DNA from: Desulfobacteraceae bacterium
GTDB taxonomy: Bacteria; Desulfobacterota; Desulfobacteria; Desulfobacterales; Desulfosalsimonadaceae
Direction of reading: 5' to 3'
Length of the DNA: 40,754 nucleotides
Assembly: GCA_011390465.1 (NCBI GenBank)
Contig: JAABSH010000035.1
Span: forward strand, 1-40,754
Position numbers and translations under genes: made by a program. Under the pieces are notes generated by a model. It was not told where the DNA came from and ran no database searches. It was given only the letters and a program-made list of their open reading frames with translations. Positions 16,234-25,176 of the stretch are shown in pieces; within the stretch, counting starts at the first letter, position 1, and every line of letters begins with the position of its first letter.

Positions 16234-16944
16234 ATGAAAAAACCGGTTGCAATGTTTAAACCCTTAAACAAAACAAAACTTCACCAGGAAATTGTTGAAC
16301 AGCTGAAAAACCGCATCATCAACCGGGAGGTGGCGCCCGGGGATAAACTGCCCGCGGAACGGGCACTTGCGGAAATGTTTCAGGTAAATCGCTCCACTGT
16401 GCGGCAGGCCCTGGGCAAACTTGAAAGCATGGCCCTTGTGGAAATCCGCCACGGCGAAGGCGTGTTTGTAAAAGATTATCTGGAAAGCGGCAGTCTGGAA
16501 CTGGTGCAGGAACTGCTTTTCAAAAAAGGCGCACTGGACATGGCGGTTTTCAAAAATCTCATGGATCTCCGGCAGCTCCTGGTGCCGGAAATGGCCTGGT
16601 GCGCGGCAAAAAACCGCACGGATGCGGAAATGGAAAAAATCGAACGTATCATTGCATCTACAAATGAGCAGACCATGGCGGCAGCAGACATGCAGCTTCA
16701 TCATGTCATTGCCCGGGCCAGCGGCAATGTATTGTATGTGCTGATGCTCAACGCGTTTACCACCCAGATGAACGCCTATTATCAACTCTATTTCAGCGAT
16801 CCCGACAATATTGCAGAAACCCGGCGGTTTCATACGGATATTGCCGAAGCCATCAGACACCGGCAACCGGACCGGGCAAAACAGATCATGCAGACAGTGC
16901 TGGCATCTGCCGCGGGAAAATCCGTGAAAATGCTGGCGGCCTGA
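16234..16944 (+). CDS. GntR-family (FadR/FCD subfamily) transcriptional regulator
   Basis: A 236-aa regulator. A winged-helix GntR domain (residues about 10-80) shows KLPAERALAEMFQVNRSTVRQAL and an all-helical FCD-type effector domain follows (about 90-230). The FCD domain shows the His and Asp/Glu positions expected for a metal or carboxylate site (for example LHHVIARASGN, FHTDIAEAI). The ATG at 16234 is preferred over a GTG at 16165, which lies inside the operator. The regulator sits directly upstream of the AGPS-like, FGGY kinase and MttB-like genes and probably controls them through the site at 16165-16177. FCD ligands are usually small organic acids; the ligand here is unknown. Confidence 0.88.
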   Translation: MKKPVAMFKPLNKTKLHQEIVEQLKNRIINREVAPGDKLPAERALAEMFQVNRSTVRQALGKLESMALVEIRHGEGVFVKDYLESGSLELVQELLFKKGALDMAVFKNLMDLRQLLVPEMAWCAAKNRTDAEMEKIERIIASTNEQTMAAADMQLHHVIARASGNVLYVLMLNAFTTQMNAYYQLYFSDPDNIAETRRFHTDIAEAIRHRQPDRAKQIMQTVLASAAGKSVKMLAA

Positions 16945-16991
16945 TCAGCTCACGACGCTGCAATTTAATCTTTAACGCACTGGAGACAATC

Positions 16992-18686
16992 ATGGCACAC
17001 GGATTTCAACCCAACTGGACGGAAAAACCCCCTAAGAAAAATTCTTTCCGCTCGGTTTTCAAATGGGGGGACCCAAAGGAATTCAAGCATCCCAGCCACG
17101 CGTGGTACGAAATGCTCAAACAAACCTTTGACCTGACAGATGCGGATTTCAAAAAACCCCGGTTTGAAGGCAATGAAAAAGTCACCATTGACCACGGGAT
17201 TTCCCTTTCTGCGGACGATATTGAGGCCATCACCGGCATCGCGGGCAAAAAAAACGTGAGCACCGATGATTACAGCCGGGTGAAATACAGCCACGGCAAA
17301 ACCGTGGACGAAGCCATGGATCTCCGGCATCAGAGAGTCCGGCATGTGCCGGACATGGTGGTGCACCCGAAAAACAAAAATGACGTGCAAAAAATCGTGT
17401 CCTACTGCAACACGCAAAAAATCCCGATTTATGTTTTTTCCGGCGGATCTTCGGTGACCTTCGGCCTGAAAACCCCCAAAGCCGGCATCATGCTGGTGAT
17501 GAGCACCCACATGAACCAGCTCATTGGCGTAAACGAGCTGAACCAGACCGCCACCGTGCAGCCGGGCATGTTCGGGCCGGCCTATGAAGCAGCCCTGAAC
17601 GATGCCCCTGACACCTTCAACACCGCCCACTGTTACACCTGCGGCCATTTTCCCCAGTCTTTCGAGTTCTCCACCGTGGGCGGCTGGGTGGTCACCCTGG
17701 GTTCCGGCCAGGCTTCCACCTATTACGGGGATGCCGGTGATATCGTGTTTGCCCAGGAATACGTCACCCCCGCCGGCTCCTTTAAAACCCTGGAATTCCC
17801 GGCCACGGCCACCGGCCCCAAGCTCAACGACATCATGAAAGGCAATGAAGGGGCCTTCGGCATTCTGGTGGAAGTGACCATGAAAATTTTCCGGTACATG
17901 CCCAAAAACCGGCAGCGGTTCGGATTCATGTTCCCGTCCTGGGAAGCAGCGGTGAACGCCAGCCGGGAAATCTCCCAGGGAGAATTCGGCCTGCCCGCGG
18001 TATTCCGGATTTCCGATCCGGAAGAAACCGAAGTGGGATTAAAACTCTACGGCATTCACGGCACTCCCATTGACAAACTCATCACCTTCCGGGGATATAA
18101 ACCCATGGAGCGCTGCCTGTGCATGGGATGGGCCGAAGGGGAAAAAGCGTTTGCCGGGCACGTCAAAGACATGGTGGCCAAAATCTGCAAACACAACGGG
18201 GCCATGTCCCTGAGCGGCTATGCGGCCCGGAAATGGGAAAAAACCCGGTACAGAGAACCGTACATGCGCGAAGATCTCATGGATTACGGCATCATCATCG
18301 ACACCCTGGAGTCCGGGGTCACCTGGGACAACCTGCACCGGCTCCACCAGGGCGTGCGGAAACACATCAAATCCCGGCCCGGAACCATCTGCATGACCCA
18401 TGCGTCCCATTTTTATCCCCAGGGCACCAATCTGTATTTTATTTTCATGCTCAAAATGACGGATCTTGCCGATTACCGAAAATTCCACGACGGCATCCTT
18501 GCGGCGATTCTCGCAAACGGCGGCTCCATCAGCCATCACCACGGCGTGGGCAAACTGTTTTCCAAATTTATGGACCAGCACCTGGGCAAAACCCAGATGG
18601 AGGCGCTGCGGGCACTGAAAAACCATTTTGATCCAAACCATATCATGAATCCCGGCGGCCACCTGGGGCTGGATGCAGATGAATAA
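16992..18686 (+). CDS. Alkylglycerone-phosphate synthase-like FAD enzyme
   Basis: A 564-aa VAO/PCMH-type flavoprotein closest to alkyl-dihydroxyacetone-phosphate synthase (AGPS), the ether-bond-forming enzyme of plasmalogen synthesis. The FAD domain contains VFSGGSSVTFGL and the long shared motif SFEFSTVGGWV. The C-terminal half has ILANGGSISHHHGVGKL, almost identical to the AGPS active-site segment, and ends in DPNHIMNPG. Compared by eye with AGPS as I remember it, the equivalents of its catalytic Arg419 (AVFRISD), Arg515 (YMRED), Tyr578 (NLYFIF) and His616/617 (SHHHGVG) are all present. There is no obvious membrane anchor. Ribosome-binding site GGAGA. The neighbouring FGGY kinase could supply or remove a phosphorylated glycerol-type substrate. 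A role in ether-lipid synthesis or breakdown is plausible; a D-lactate- or glycolate-type oxidase is the main alternative. Confidence 0.82.
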   Translation: MAHGFQPNWTEKPPKKNSFRSVFKWGDPKEFKHPSHAWYEMLKQTFDLTDADFKKPRFEGNEKVTIDHGISLSADDIEAITGIAGKKNVSTDDYSRVKYSHGKTVDEAMDLRHQRVRHVPDMVVHPKNKNDVQKIVSYCNTQKIPIYVFSGGSSVTFGLKTPKAGIMLVMSTHMNQLIGVNELNQTATVQPGMFGPAYEAALNDAPDTFNTAHCYTCGHFPQSFEFSTVGGWVVTLGSGQASTYYGDAGDIVFAQEYVTPAGSFKTLEFPATATGPKLNDIMKGNEGAFGILVEVTMKIFRYMPKNRQRFGFMFPSWEAAVNASREISQGEFGLPAVFRISDPEETEVGLKLYGIHGTPIDKLITFRGYKPMERCLCMGWAEGEKAFAGHVKDMVAKICKHNGAMSLSGYAARKWEKTRYREPYMREDLMDYGIIIDTLESGVTWDNLHRLHQGVRKHIKSRPGTICMTHASHFYPQGTNLYFIFMLKMTDLADYRKFHDGILAAILANGGSISHHHGVGKLFSKFMDQHLGKTQMEALRALKNHFDPNHIMNPGGHLGLDADE

Positions 18687-18703
18687 AACCGGAGGCGTTT
18701 GAC

Positions 18704-20269
18704 ATGAAGAAGCCCCCCGCAACCCCCCTCATCCTGACCATTGATGCAGGCACCCAGTCCATTCGGGCGGCCCTGGTAAATTTGCAGGGACAGATCCTTG
18801 ATCTGGTCAAAACCCCTATTGAACCCTATTTTTCCGCGCATCCGGGCTGGGCCGAGCAGCATCCGGCATATTACTGGGACATGCTGTGCCGGTCCTGCCA
18901 GTCGCTGCTTGGAAAAGCCGAAGGTCAAAAACACAATATTGCCGGCATCAGCGTTACCACCCAGCGGGCCACGATGGTGAACGTGGACAAAAACGGCAAG
19001 GCCCTGCGGCCGGCCATTGTCTGGCTGGACCAGCGCAAGGCGGACGCGGAAAAAGTGATCTCGCCCCTGGTGCGGCCGGTGCTCAAAGCCATTCGCCTCT
19101 ATGATGTGGTGGAAAAGATGGTTTCCAGCTGCCAGATCAACTGGCTGCAGCAGCATCAGCCGGAAATCTGGGAAAAAACCCATAAATACCTGCTGCTGTC
19201 CGGGTATTTCAATTTCATGCTCACCGGCGTGTTTGCCGATTCAGTGGGCAGCAATGTGGGATATCTGCCGGTGAACACCCGAACCTACCAGTGGGCGGGA
19301 CCCCGGGATATAAAATGGAAACTGTTTCCGGTGGCGGCGGAAAAACTCCCGGAACTGGTGAAACCGGGCGCCCATTTAGGCGAGATAACGCAAAAAGCCG
19401 CTGCCGACACCGGTATTCCCCAGGGGCTTCCGGTGATTGCCGCAGGCAGCGACAAGGCCTGCGAAATTCTGGGGGCCGGATGCCTGACCCCGGAGACCGC
19501 ATGCCTGAGTTTCGGCACCATTGCCACGGTCAACACCGCGATCCAGAAATACGTGGAGTTAAAACCCTTCATCCCCCCTTATCCCGCGGCCCTGCCGGAC
19601 CAGTATTACACGGAAATCGCCATTATGCGCGGATTCTGGATGGTCACCTGGTTCAAGGAACAGTTCGGGCTAAAGGAAAAGCTGGAAGCGGAAAAAAAAG
19701 GCGTGACCCCGGAAATGCTGTTTGAAAAAATTATCCGGGACATCCCCCCGGGCTCCATGGGACTGATGCTCCAGCCTCACTGGTCTCCCGGTCCGCACAT
19801 GGAAAAATATGCCAAAGGCGCCATTATCGGATTTGGGGATGTGCATCACCGGGGCCATCTGTATCGCGCCATGATCGAAGGCCTTGTGTACGGCCTGAAA
19901 GAAGGTGCGAAACTCACGGAAAAAAAGAACAAGGTGTCCATCACCCGGCTGCGCATCTCCGGCGGCGGGTCCCAGAGCGACACGGCCATGCAGATCGCCG
20001 CCGATGTGTTCGGCGTGCCGGCCCAGCGGCCCCATACCCACGAGACCTCGGTGGTGGGCGCGGCCATGGACGCGGCCGTGGGACTGGGATTTTATCATGA
20101 TTTTACATCCGCCGCGCAGGAAATGACCGCGGTAAAAGACACCTTTGATCCCATAGAGGGCAACCGGCGCATTTATGAAGATCTCTACGAAAACGTCTAT
20201 ACCAGAATATCAGACCGGCTCATGCCGCTGTACCGGGAAATCCAGAAAATCACCGGATACCCCGAATAA
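18704..20269 (+). CDS. FGGY-family carbohydrate kinase (glycerol/xylulose kinase type)
   Basis: A 521-aa ATP-dependent kinase of the FGGY family. The N-terminal phosphate loop IDAGTQSIRAAL (residue 12 onward) and VTTQRATMV are visible. So are the catalytic-Asp segment AAGSDKACEILGAG (about 247), the second-domain ATP site SFGTIATVN and the FGGY signature region RLRISGGGSQSDTAMQIAADVFG (about 424). GGAGG precedes the ATG and the gene starts 17 bases after the AGPS-like gene, so the two are probably translated together. The substrate cannot be read from sequence; the AGPS-like neighbour makes a glycerol, dihydroxyacetone or alkylglycerol substrate an attractive guess. Confidence 0.85.
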   Translation: MKKPPATPLILTIDAGTQSIRAALVNLQGQILDLVKTPIEPYFSAHPGWAEQHPAYYWDMLCRSCQSLLGKAEGQKHNIAGISVTTQRATMVNVDKNGKALRPAIVWLDQRKADAEKVISPLVRPVLKAIRLYDVVEKMVSSCQINWLQQHQPEIWEKTHKYLLLSGYFNFMLTGVFADSVGSNVGYLPVNTRTYQWAGPRDIKWKLFPVAAEKLPELVKPGAHLGEITQKAAADTGIPQGLPVIAAGSDKACEILGAGCLTPETACLSFGTIATVNTAIQKYVELKPFIPPYPAALPDQYYTEIAIMRGFWMVTWFKEQFGLKEKLEAEKKGVTPEMLFEKIIRDIPPGSMGLMLQPHWSPGPHMEKYAKGAIIGFGDVHHRGHLYRAMIEGLVYGLKEGAKLTEKKNKVSITRLRISGGGSQSDTAMQIAADVFGVPAQRPHTHETSVVGAAMDAAVGLGFYHDFTSAAQEMTAVKDTFDPIEGNRRIYEDLYENVYTRISDRLMPLYREIQKITGYPE

Positions 20270-20295
20270 CCGGATATTCCGACGCAGGGAACCCA

Positions 20296-21822
20296 ATGAA
20301 CCAGACCGCACAATTACTGAACACCTTAAAATCTGGAGCAGGTAAACCGGCAATGCACACACCAGCAACTAAAATTTTTGACCAGGGCATCCGTCTCGAA
20401 AAGGAAATACGATTCGAACAGGCCAAAGCCGTATATGAGGACATTCTTGATCATGTCACGGATGAACTGGTTCTGGAAAAAGCGCGATGCCGATTGGAAG
20501 ACATGGACCACCTGATCGCGGAAAAGGCCATCTACCAGCGCATTGATGAAAACGCAAAACAGGTGCTCACGGAAATCGGCATCGATATCAGCCACAGCCC
20601 GCCCCTGATGGATCTTCTTATGGAAGCCGATGCCGTTGATTTTAATAATGAAACAGCCCTGTTCATTCCCTTGAAGCGGGGTTATATCGACCGCTGCCTT
20701 GGGCAGATCCCGCGCAAAATTCCCGGAGACCCGGGAATGAATACCTTTGGCACCGGGGCAACCGCTCCTTTTTTAAAACGGACGGGCGACGAAGACCTGC
20801 GGCCGGCCAATCGCCGGGAGTATGAAAAGATTATCCGCACAATTGGCGAACAACAGGGTATTGCAAGAATTTTCAGTCTGCCCGTGGCCTGCGACAAGAG
20901 CATTTCCCTTTTTGAAATCGCTCAGCAGATGGAAAAAAATTATCAAGGCCTCAAGATGATCCCCACCAACACCATGAGCGATGCCGAAGTGAAATTTTTC
21001 AGCGGCAAAGCGCACTGGTTCGACGGCACCAGTCTGATAACGTCCCTTGCGCCGATGGGGAACATGGTTGCCCCGTTTTTGCGCAGTGCCCGCGCCGGCA
21101 ACACCCTTTTGCTTGTCGACCAGAGCATTGCCGGCATTTCTGCCCCGGGCAGCCCGGAGGCGTTCCTGACACAGAATCATGCGCAGGTGCTTTTCATGAT
21201 GGTGATGGCCCAGACCGTTCATCCGGGCATTTCCTGCATTCACTGCGGCATCCCAAGTGTTACCGGGGCAGACGGGAATCTTTCTTACAGCTCCCCTCAT
21301 CAAACTTTCATCAATGCCGCCCTGGCGCGGGTCAACACCTGGATTACCCATTTTCCTTCCGCCCAGACCGGCGGCAGTACCAGCCTGCCCGATGTGACGG
21401 ATCAGGCCCTGCGGGATTCAGAATTGAGCCGCAACGCCTTGCGCAAGTATGGGGTGCACATTGTACGACACGCCATGGGGGCGTTGGGCAATCTCACGTT
21501 TTTCAGTCTGGAAAAATTTTTAAAGGACTGCAAGCGGGAACGGCGGTCAAAGATGATATTTGATGAAATCCCAAAGGACAAGGGAATGATACCCTTGTAC
21601 TTTCCCGGCGATGACCAGGCCCTTGCGGGAATCCGCGAAATTGCGGAAAAAGGCAACCCAAAGGCGGCCGACCATACCTTAAAAAATGTGGATGCGTTTC
21701 GCCGGTGGGAGGACGATATCCGCCAGGCGGCGAAAAAAAAATGCTATTACCCGCAGCTTAATGATATTGTCATCGACACTATAGCGTCCGACATCCCTGT
21801 CACCGGCCGGCGACCATTATAA
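20296..21822 (+). CDS. MttB-superfamily (COG5598) methyltransferase homologue lacking pyrrolysine
   Basis: A 508-aa member of the trimethylamine methyltransferase superfamily. Residues about 25-75 form a helical, TPR-like N-terminal extension. The barrel follows, with YQRIDENAKQVLTEIGID near 80, TGATAPFL (153) and the C-terminal KAADHTLKNV signature (456). At the position where MttB has the amber-encoded pyrrolysine, this protein reads QTGGSTS, placing Ser361 there; no in-frame TAG exists. Non-Pyl homologues such as MtgB demethylate glycine betaine or other quaternary amines onto a corrinoid protein. No corrinoid protein or MtbA partner lies nearby, so substrate and activity are open. Last gene of the gntR cluster; its end overlaps the convergent tauE-like gene by 23 bases. 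Confidence 0.85.
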   Translation: MNQTAQLLNTLKSGAGKPAMHTPATKIFDQGIRLEKEIRFEQAKAVYEDILDHVTDELVLEKARCRLEDMDHLIAEKAIYQRIDENAKQVLTEIGIDISHSPPLMDLLMEADAVDFNNETALFIPLKRGYIDRCLGQIPRKIPGDPGMNTFGTGATAPFLKRTGDEDLRPANRREYEKIIRTIGEQQGIARIFSLPVACDKSISLFEIAQQMEKNYQGLKMIPTNTMSDAEVKFFSGKAHWFDGTSLITSLAPMGNMVAPFLRSARAGNTLLLVDQSIAGISAPGSPEAFLTQNHAQVLFMMVMAQTVHPGISCIHCGIPSVTGADGNLSYSSPHQTFINAALARVNTWITHFPSAQTGGSTSLPDVTDQALRDSELSRNALRKYGVHIVRHAMGALGNLTFFSLEKFLKDCKRERRSKMIFDEIPKDKGMIPLYFPGDDQALAGIREIAEKGNPKAADHTLKNVDAFRRWEDDIRQAAKKKCYYPQLNDIVIDTIASDIPVTGRRPL

Positions 21823-22771
21823 ATTCACCCGCATACTTTAACGCGGTAAACAGAATCACGCCGGCCAGCATCCATTTAATCGCGTTTGCCGGAACAAATT
21901 TCTGGCAGCGGGCCCCCATATACATGCCTGCCATGCCGCCCACGCCGAACAACACCCCCAGCAGCCAGTCCGGCGCAATGGACATATCAGGATAAAACGG
22001 GGCAATGGCCTGGTAAAAAATCACTCCGGCCACTGAGGTGACAAACGTGCCCATCAGGGCGGCCCCGGCAACCGTATAAACCGGCAGGCGGAAAAACGTG
22101 ACAAAAAACGGGGCGATAATCGCTCCGCCGCCGATTCCGTAAATACCGCCGATAATGCCCACAACAAAACTGAGCCCGATGATACCCCAGAAAGAAACGT
22201 CAAACCGTTCGTCATAAAAGGTGTATCCCAGGCGCTTCAGGTTAAAATGGGTGACGCGCACAACCGCCTGGGAAGCCTTGTCGGATCCTTTTTGCGCCGC
22301 CGGCTGGGAGCGATACCGGCGGACCATCTCCTGAAACCGGTGTTCACTGCTGTTTTTGGCTGCGCCGGGATCTGTTTTTTTGCGTAACTCCTTTATCATC
22401 CGAATCCCGATATAAAGCAGCACGGCAGCGGCAAACAGCTTGAACTGTTTGGGATCCGGAAGATAGACCACCCGCACCACCGCGCCGATAAAGACCCCGG
22501 GCAATGTGCCGATGACCACCACCCAGGTCAGCGGCCACACCATTCTTCCTTCTTTCCAAAACCGGTAGACACCGCTGGGAATGGCAACAATATTGAACAA
22601 CTGATTGGTGGCGCTCACGGATGGGTGGGTGTATCCCAGAAATGACATCTGAAACGGCAGGAGCAGAAAGGCCCCGGACACGCCGCCCATGGAGGTGAAA
22701 AATGAAATCACAAAAGCGACCAGCGGGGGAATCCATACAGCCACTTCAATGCCGGCAGTTTGAAAAAACAT
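21800..22771 (-). CDS. TauE/SafE-family anion permease
   Basis: A 323-aa integral membrane protein of the TauE/SafE (sulfite/organosulfonate exporter) family with about eight hydrophobic segments split by a charged central loop (about residues 125-190). Visible features are the N-terminal FFTSMGGVSGAFLLLP repeat motif and its second copy GIIGGIYGIGGGAIIAPFF, the pseudo-symmetric signature of the family. The start is placed at the complement of 22769-22771, where GGGAG lies 7 bases upstream; an upstream ATG would add 14 polar residues. It is convergent with the MttB-like gene. Substrate may be sulfite, sulfonate or another small organic anion. Confidence 0.85.
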   Translation of the reverse strand: MFFQTAGIEVAVWIPPLVAFVISFFTSMGGVSGAFLLLPFQMSFLGYTHPSVSATNQLFNIVAIPSGVYRFWKEGRMVWPLTWVVVIGTLPGVFIGAVVRVVYLPDPKQFKLFAAAVLLYIGIRMIKELRKKTDPGAAKNSSEHRFQEMVRRYRSQPAAQKGSDKASQAVVRVTHFNLKRLGYTFYDERFDVSFWGIIGLSFVVGIIGGIYGIGGGAIIAPFFVTFFRLPVYTVAGAALMGTFVTSVAGVIFYQAIAPFYPDMSIAPDWLLGVLFGVGGMAGMYMGARCQKFVPANAIKWMLAGVILFTALKYAGEFIMVAGR

Positions 22772-22862
22772 TTTGATCTCCCTGAAAAATCCGTCATCAC
22801 CCGTCGTCATCACCCGTCATCCGCCATGGCAAATGACAGCCGTGACAGGCTGGTTTTGCAGG

Positions 22863-22890
22863 AAATTAGCATGATTGCGGCAAAAGTCAA
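22863..22890 (-). promoter_or_regulatory. Predicted promoter of the tauE/safE-like gene
   Basis: On the minus strand TTGACT (complement of 22885-22890), a 16-base spacer and TAATTT (complement of 22863-22868) preceded by TGC. This puts the transcript start about 80 bases upstream of the permease ATG. Confidence 0.5.
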
Positions 22891-22954
22891 GGTATAACGG
22901 GTGATTCCAGGGTAAAACTGCAAAAAAACAAAAGAGAAACAGAATTATATTTCA

Positions 22955-23081
22955 ATAAATAAAAAAAAGTGTTTCTTTTTTATTTATAATCAGGTAATAA
23001 TTATTGGTTTAAAAATTGGACCCATCCTTAATGGACGGGGATCACTTTAAAAATAACCCGTCGTGTGATGCATGACGGGTT
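22955..23081. other. AT-rich inverted repeat and hairpin upstream of typA
   Basis: The 370-base gap between the divergent permease and typA genes contains two structures. One is an AT-rich stem, ATAAATAAAAAA against TTTTTTATTTAT (22955-22987), ending in a perfect TATAAT (22985-22990) that lacks a good -35 box. The other is a GC stem, AACCCGTC (23055-23062) pairing with GACGGGTT (23074-23081), about 60 bases before the typA ATG. The first could be a bidirectional terminator-like or regulatory structure. The second could be a leader hairpin or attenuator. No gene is seen in the gap. Confidence 0.45.
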
Positions 23082-23143
23082 TATGGTTTTAAAACAGGCC
23101 GGTGGTCCGGCCGCACATAACCTCTTATAAAGAAGCAGAAAAA

Positions 23144-24976
23144 ATGGAAAAAATAACCAACACCGCCATTCGAAATATCGCCATTATCGCCCATGTTGAT
23201 CACGGAAAAACCACTCTGGTGGATGCCATGTTCAAGCAGAGCGGATTGTTCCGGGAAGGCCAGACCGTTGACGACCGAATGATGGACAGCATGGATCTTG
23301 AACGGGAACGCGGCATCACCATTGCCGCCAAAAACTGCGCCATCAACTGGAACGGCACCAAAATCAACATCATCGACACCCCGGGCCATGCGGATTTCGG
23401 CGGGGAAGTGGAGCGGGCCCTGTCCATGGCGGACGGCGCCATTCTGCTGGTGGATGCCTCCGAAGGCCCCCTGCCCCAGACCCGGTTTGTGCTGGACAAG
23501 GCCCTCAAAAAAGGGCTCAAGATCATTGTGGTCATCAATAAAATTGACCGCGACGATGCCCGGCCCGCGGAAGTGCTGGACGAAATCTACAGTCTGCTCA
23601 TTGATCTGGACGCCACGGACGAGCAGATTGAATTTCCGCATCTGTATGCCGTGGGCAGAAAGGGAATTGTCATGGAAAAGCCGGACATACCGGGAAAAGA
23701 CCTGCACCTGCTCATGGACATGATCGTCGATGAAATCCCTGCGCCGGTCTCAGACAAAGACGCCCCGTTTCAGATGCTGGTCTCTGATCTGAGCTATTCG
23801 GATTATATGGGCCGCCTTGCCATCGGCAAAATCATCAACGGGTCAGTGTCATCGCGGAAAGATCTGGTCTGCATTCAGGAAAGCAGCCGCCAGCTTCCGT
23901 TGAAAGTTTCCAAAATTCAGGTTTACAGCGGCATGGGCGTAAAAGATGCCGTGGAGGCAGTTGCCGGCGATATCATCGTCTTGTCCGGCATTGAGGATGT
24001 TCACATCGGCGATACCATCTGCACCAGCGAACATCCAAAAGCCCTGCCCCGGATCCGGGTGGACGAGCCCACGGTGTTCATGAAGTTCACCAACAATACG
24101 TCTCCTTTGGCCGGCCGGGACGGCAAGCTGGTGCAGGCCAGCAAAATCCAGGCCCGCCTGATCAAGGAAAGTCTGATGAATGTTTCCATCCGGGTGGAAG
24201 AAGCCGATGACAAGGAAAGTTTTATTGTCAAAGGCCGGGGAGAATTTCAGATGGCCATTCTGATCGAAACCATGCGGCGTGAAGGATTTGAACTCTGCGT
24301 GGGCCGGCCCCAGGTCATTTTCCGGTATGAAAACGACCGGAAACTGGAGCCCATAGAGGATCTTCTCATCGACTGCGAAGGGGAATACAGCGGTATTGTC
24401 ACGGAAAAGCTGCTCAAGCGAAAAGGGAGTTTGACCCGCATGGAGCACCGGGAAAACGGCCGGGTCCGTTTGGAATTTTCCGTGCCGTCCCGGGCCCTTA
24501 TCGGATATCGGGACGAATTCCTGACCGACACCCGGGGCACCGGCATCATGAATTCCTCATTTGCCGGTTATGAAGCATTCCGGGGCCATTTCCCCAGCCG
24601 GTTTACCGGCAGCCTGGTGTCCGACCGCCAGGGAAAAGCCGTGCCCTTTGCCCTGTTCAATCTGGAAGCCCGGGGCGCCCTTTTTATCCAGCCCGGCGAC
24701 GATGTGTATGAAGGGGTAATTATCGGCGAACACAGCCGGGGCAATGATCTGAACGTCAATCCCTGCAAAACCAAGAACCTGACCAACATGCGGGCCTCCG
24801 GCAAAGACGATGCCGTGATTCTCACACCCGTGCCGCCCATGACCCTGGAAAAAGCCATCCAGTTCATCGGAGACGATGAAATGGTGGAAGTCACACCCAA
24901 AATTATCCGGCTTCGCAAAACCATCCTGTCCGCCCACGGCCGAAAAGTGGTGGTCAGACAGGGGGCTGCGGCATAG
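23144..24976 (+). CDS. typA: TypA/BipA ribosome-associated GTPase
   Basis: A 610-aa translational GTPase, matching the usual TypA/BipA length of about 607. G1 HVDHGKTT, G2 ERGITI, G3 DTPGHADF and G4 NKIDRDDA lie within the first 140 residues. The EF-G-like domains follow, then the TypA-specific C-terminal region (SRGNDLNVNPCKTKNLTNMRASGKD). The ATG at 23144 gives the canonical MEKITNTAIRNIAIIAHVDHG start; a GTG at 23102 would add 14 residues. TypA helps ribosome assembly, particularly in cold or stress, which fits the RNA helicase and RRM genes downstream. Confidence 0.96.
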   Translation: MEKITNTAIRNIAIIAHVDHGKTTLVDAMFKQSGLFREGQTVDDRMMDSMDLERERGITIAAKNCAINWNGTKINIIDTPGHADFGGEVERALSMADGAILLVDASEGPLPQTRFVLDKALKKGLKIIVVINKIDRDDARPAEVLDEIYSLLIDLDATDEQIEFPHLYAVGRKGIVMEKPDIPGKDLHLLMDMIVDEIPAPVSDKDAPFQMLVSDLSYSDYMGRLAIGKIINGSVSSRKDLVCIQESSRQLPLKVSKIQVYSGMGVKDAVEAVAGDIIVLSGIEDVHIGDTICTSEHPKALPRIRVDEPTVFMKFTNNTSPLAGRDGKLVQASKIQARLIKESLMNVSIRVEEADDKESFIVKGRGEFQMAILIETMRREGFELCVGRPQVIFRYENDRKLEPIEDLLIDCEGEYSGIVTEKLLKRKGSLTRMEHRENGRVRLEFSVPSRALIGYRDEFLTDTRGTGIMNSSFAGYEAFRGHFPSRFTGSLVSDRQGKAVPFALFNLEARGALFIQPGDDVYEGVIIGEHSRGNDLNVNPCKTKNLTNMRASGKDDAVILTPVPPMTLEKAIQFIGDDEMVEVTPKIIRLRKTILSAHGRKVVVRQGAAA

Positions 24977-25176
24977 CCCGTTTAACATATGGATGCGGTT
25001 TTGCCTTTGGTTCTGGCTTTTGCCCTGCCACCGGCTGACGCGCGCCACATCCGCCATCTGAGCCCAGATATGAGCCCAGACACGGGCCGACATCCGTGTT
25101 CGTATACTTCATCCTGTCATAAAACACTTTATCACAGGGTTTTTACCAATGATCATCAAAAAAAGCAGATACCTTA

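Noticed and set aside
20296-21822. Possible pyrrolysine (amber) codon in the MttB-like gene
   Set aside because: The frame has no in-frame TAG and the pyrrolysine position is occupied by Ser.
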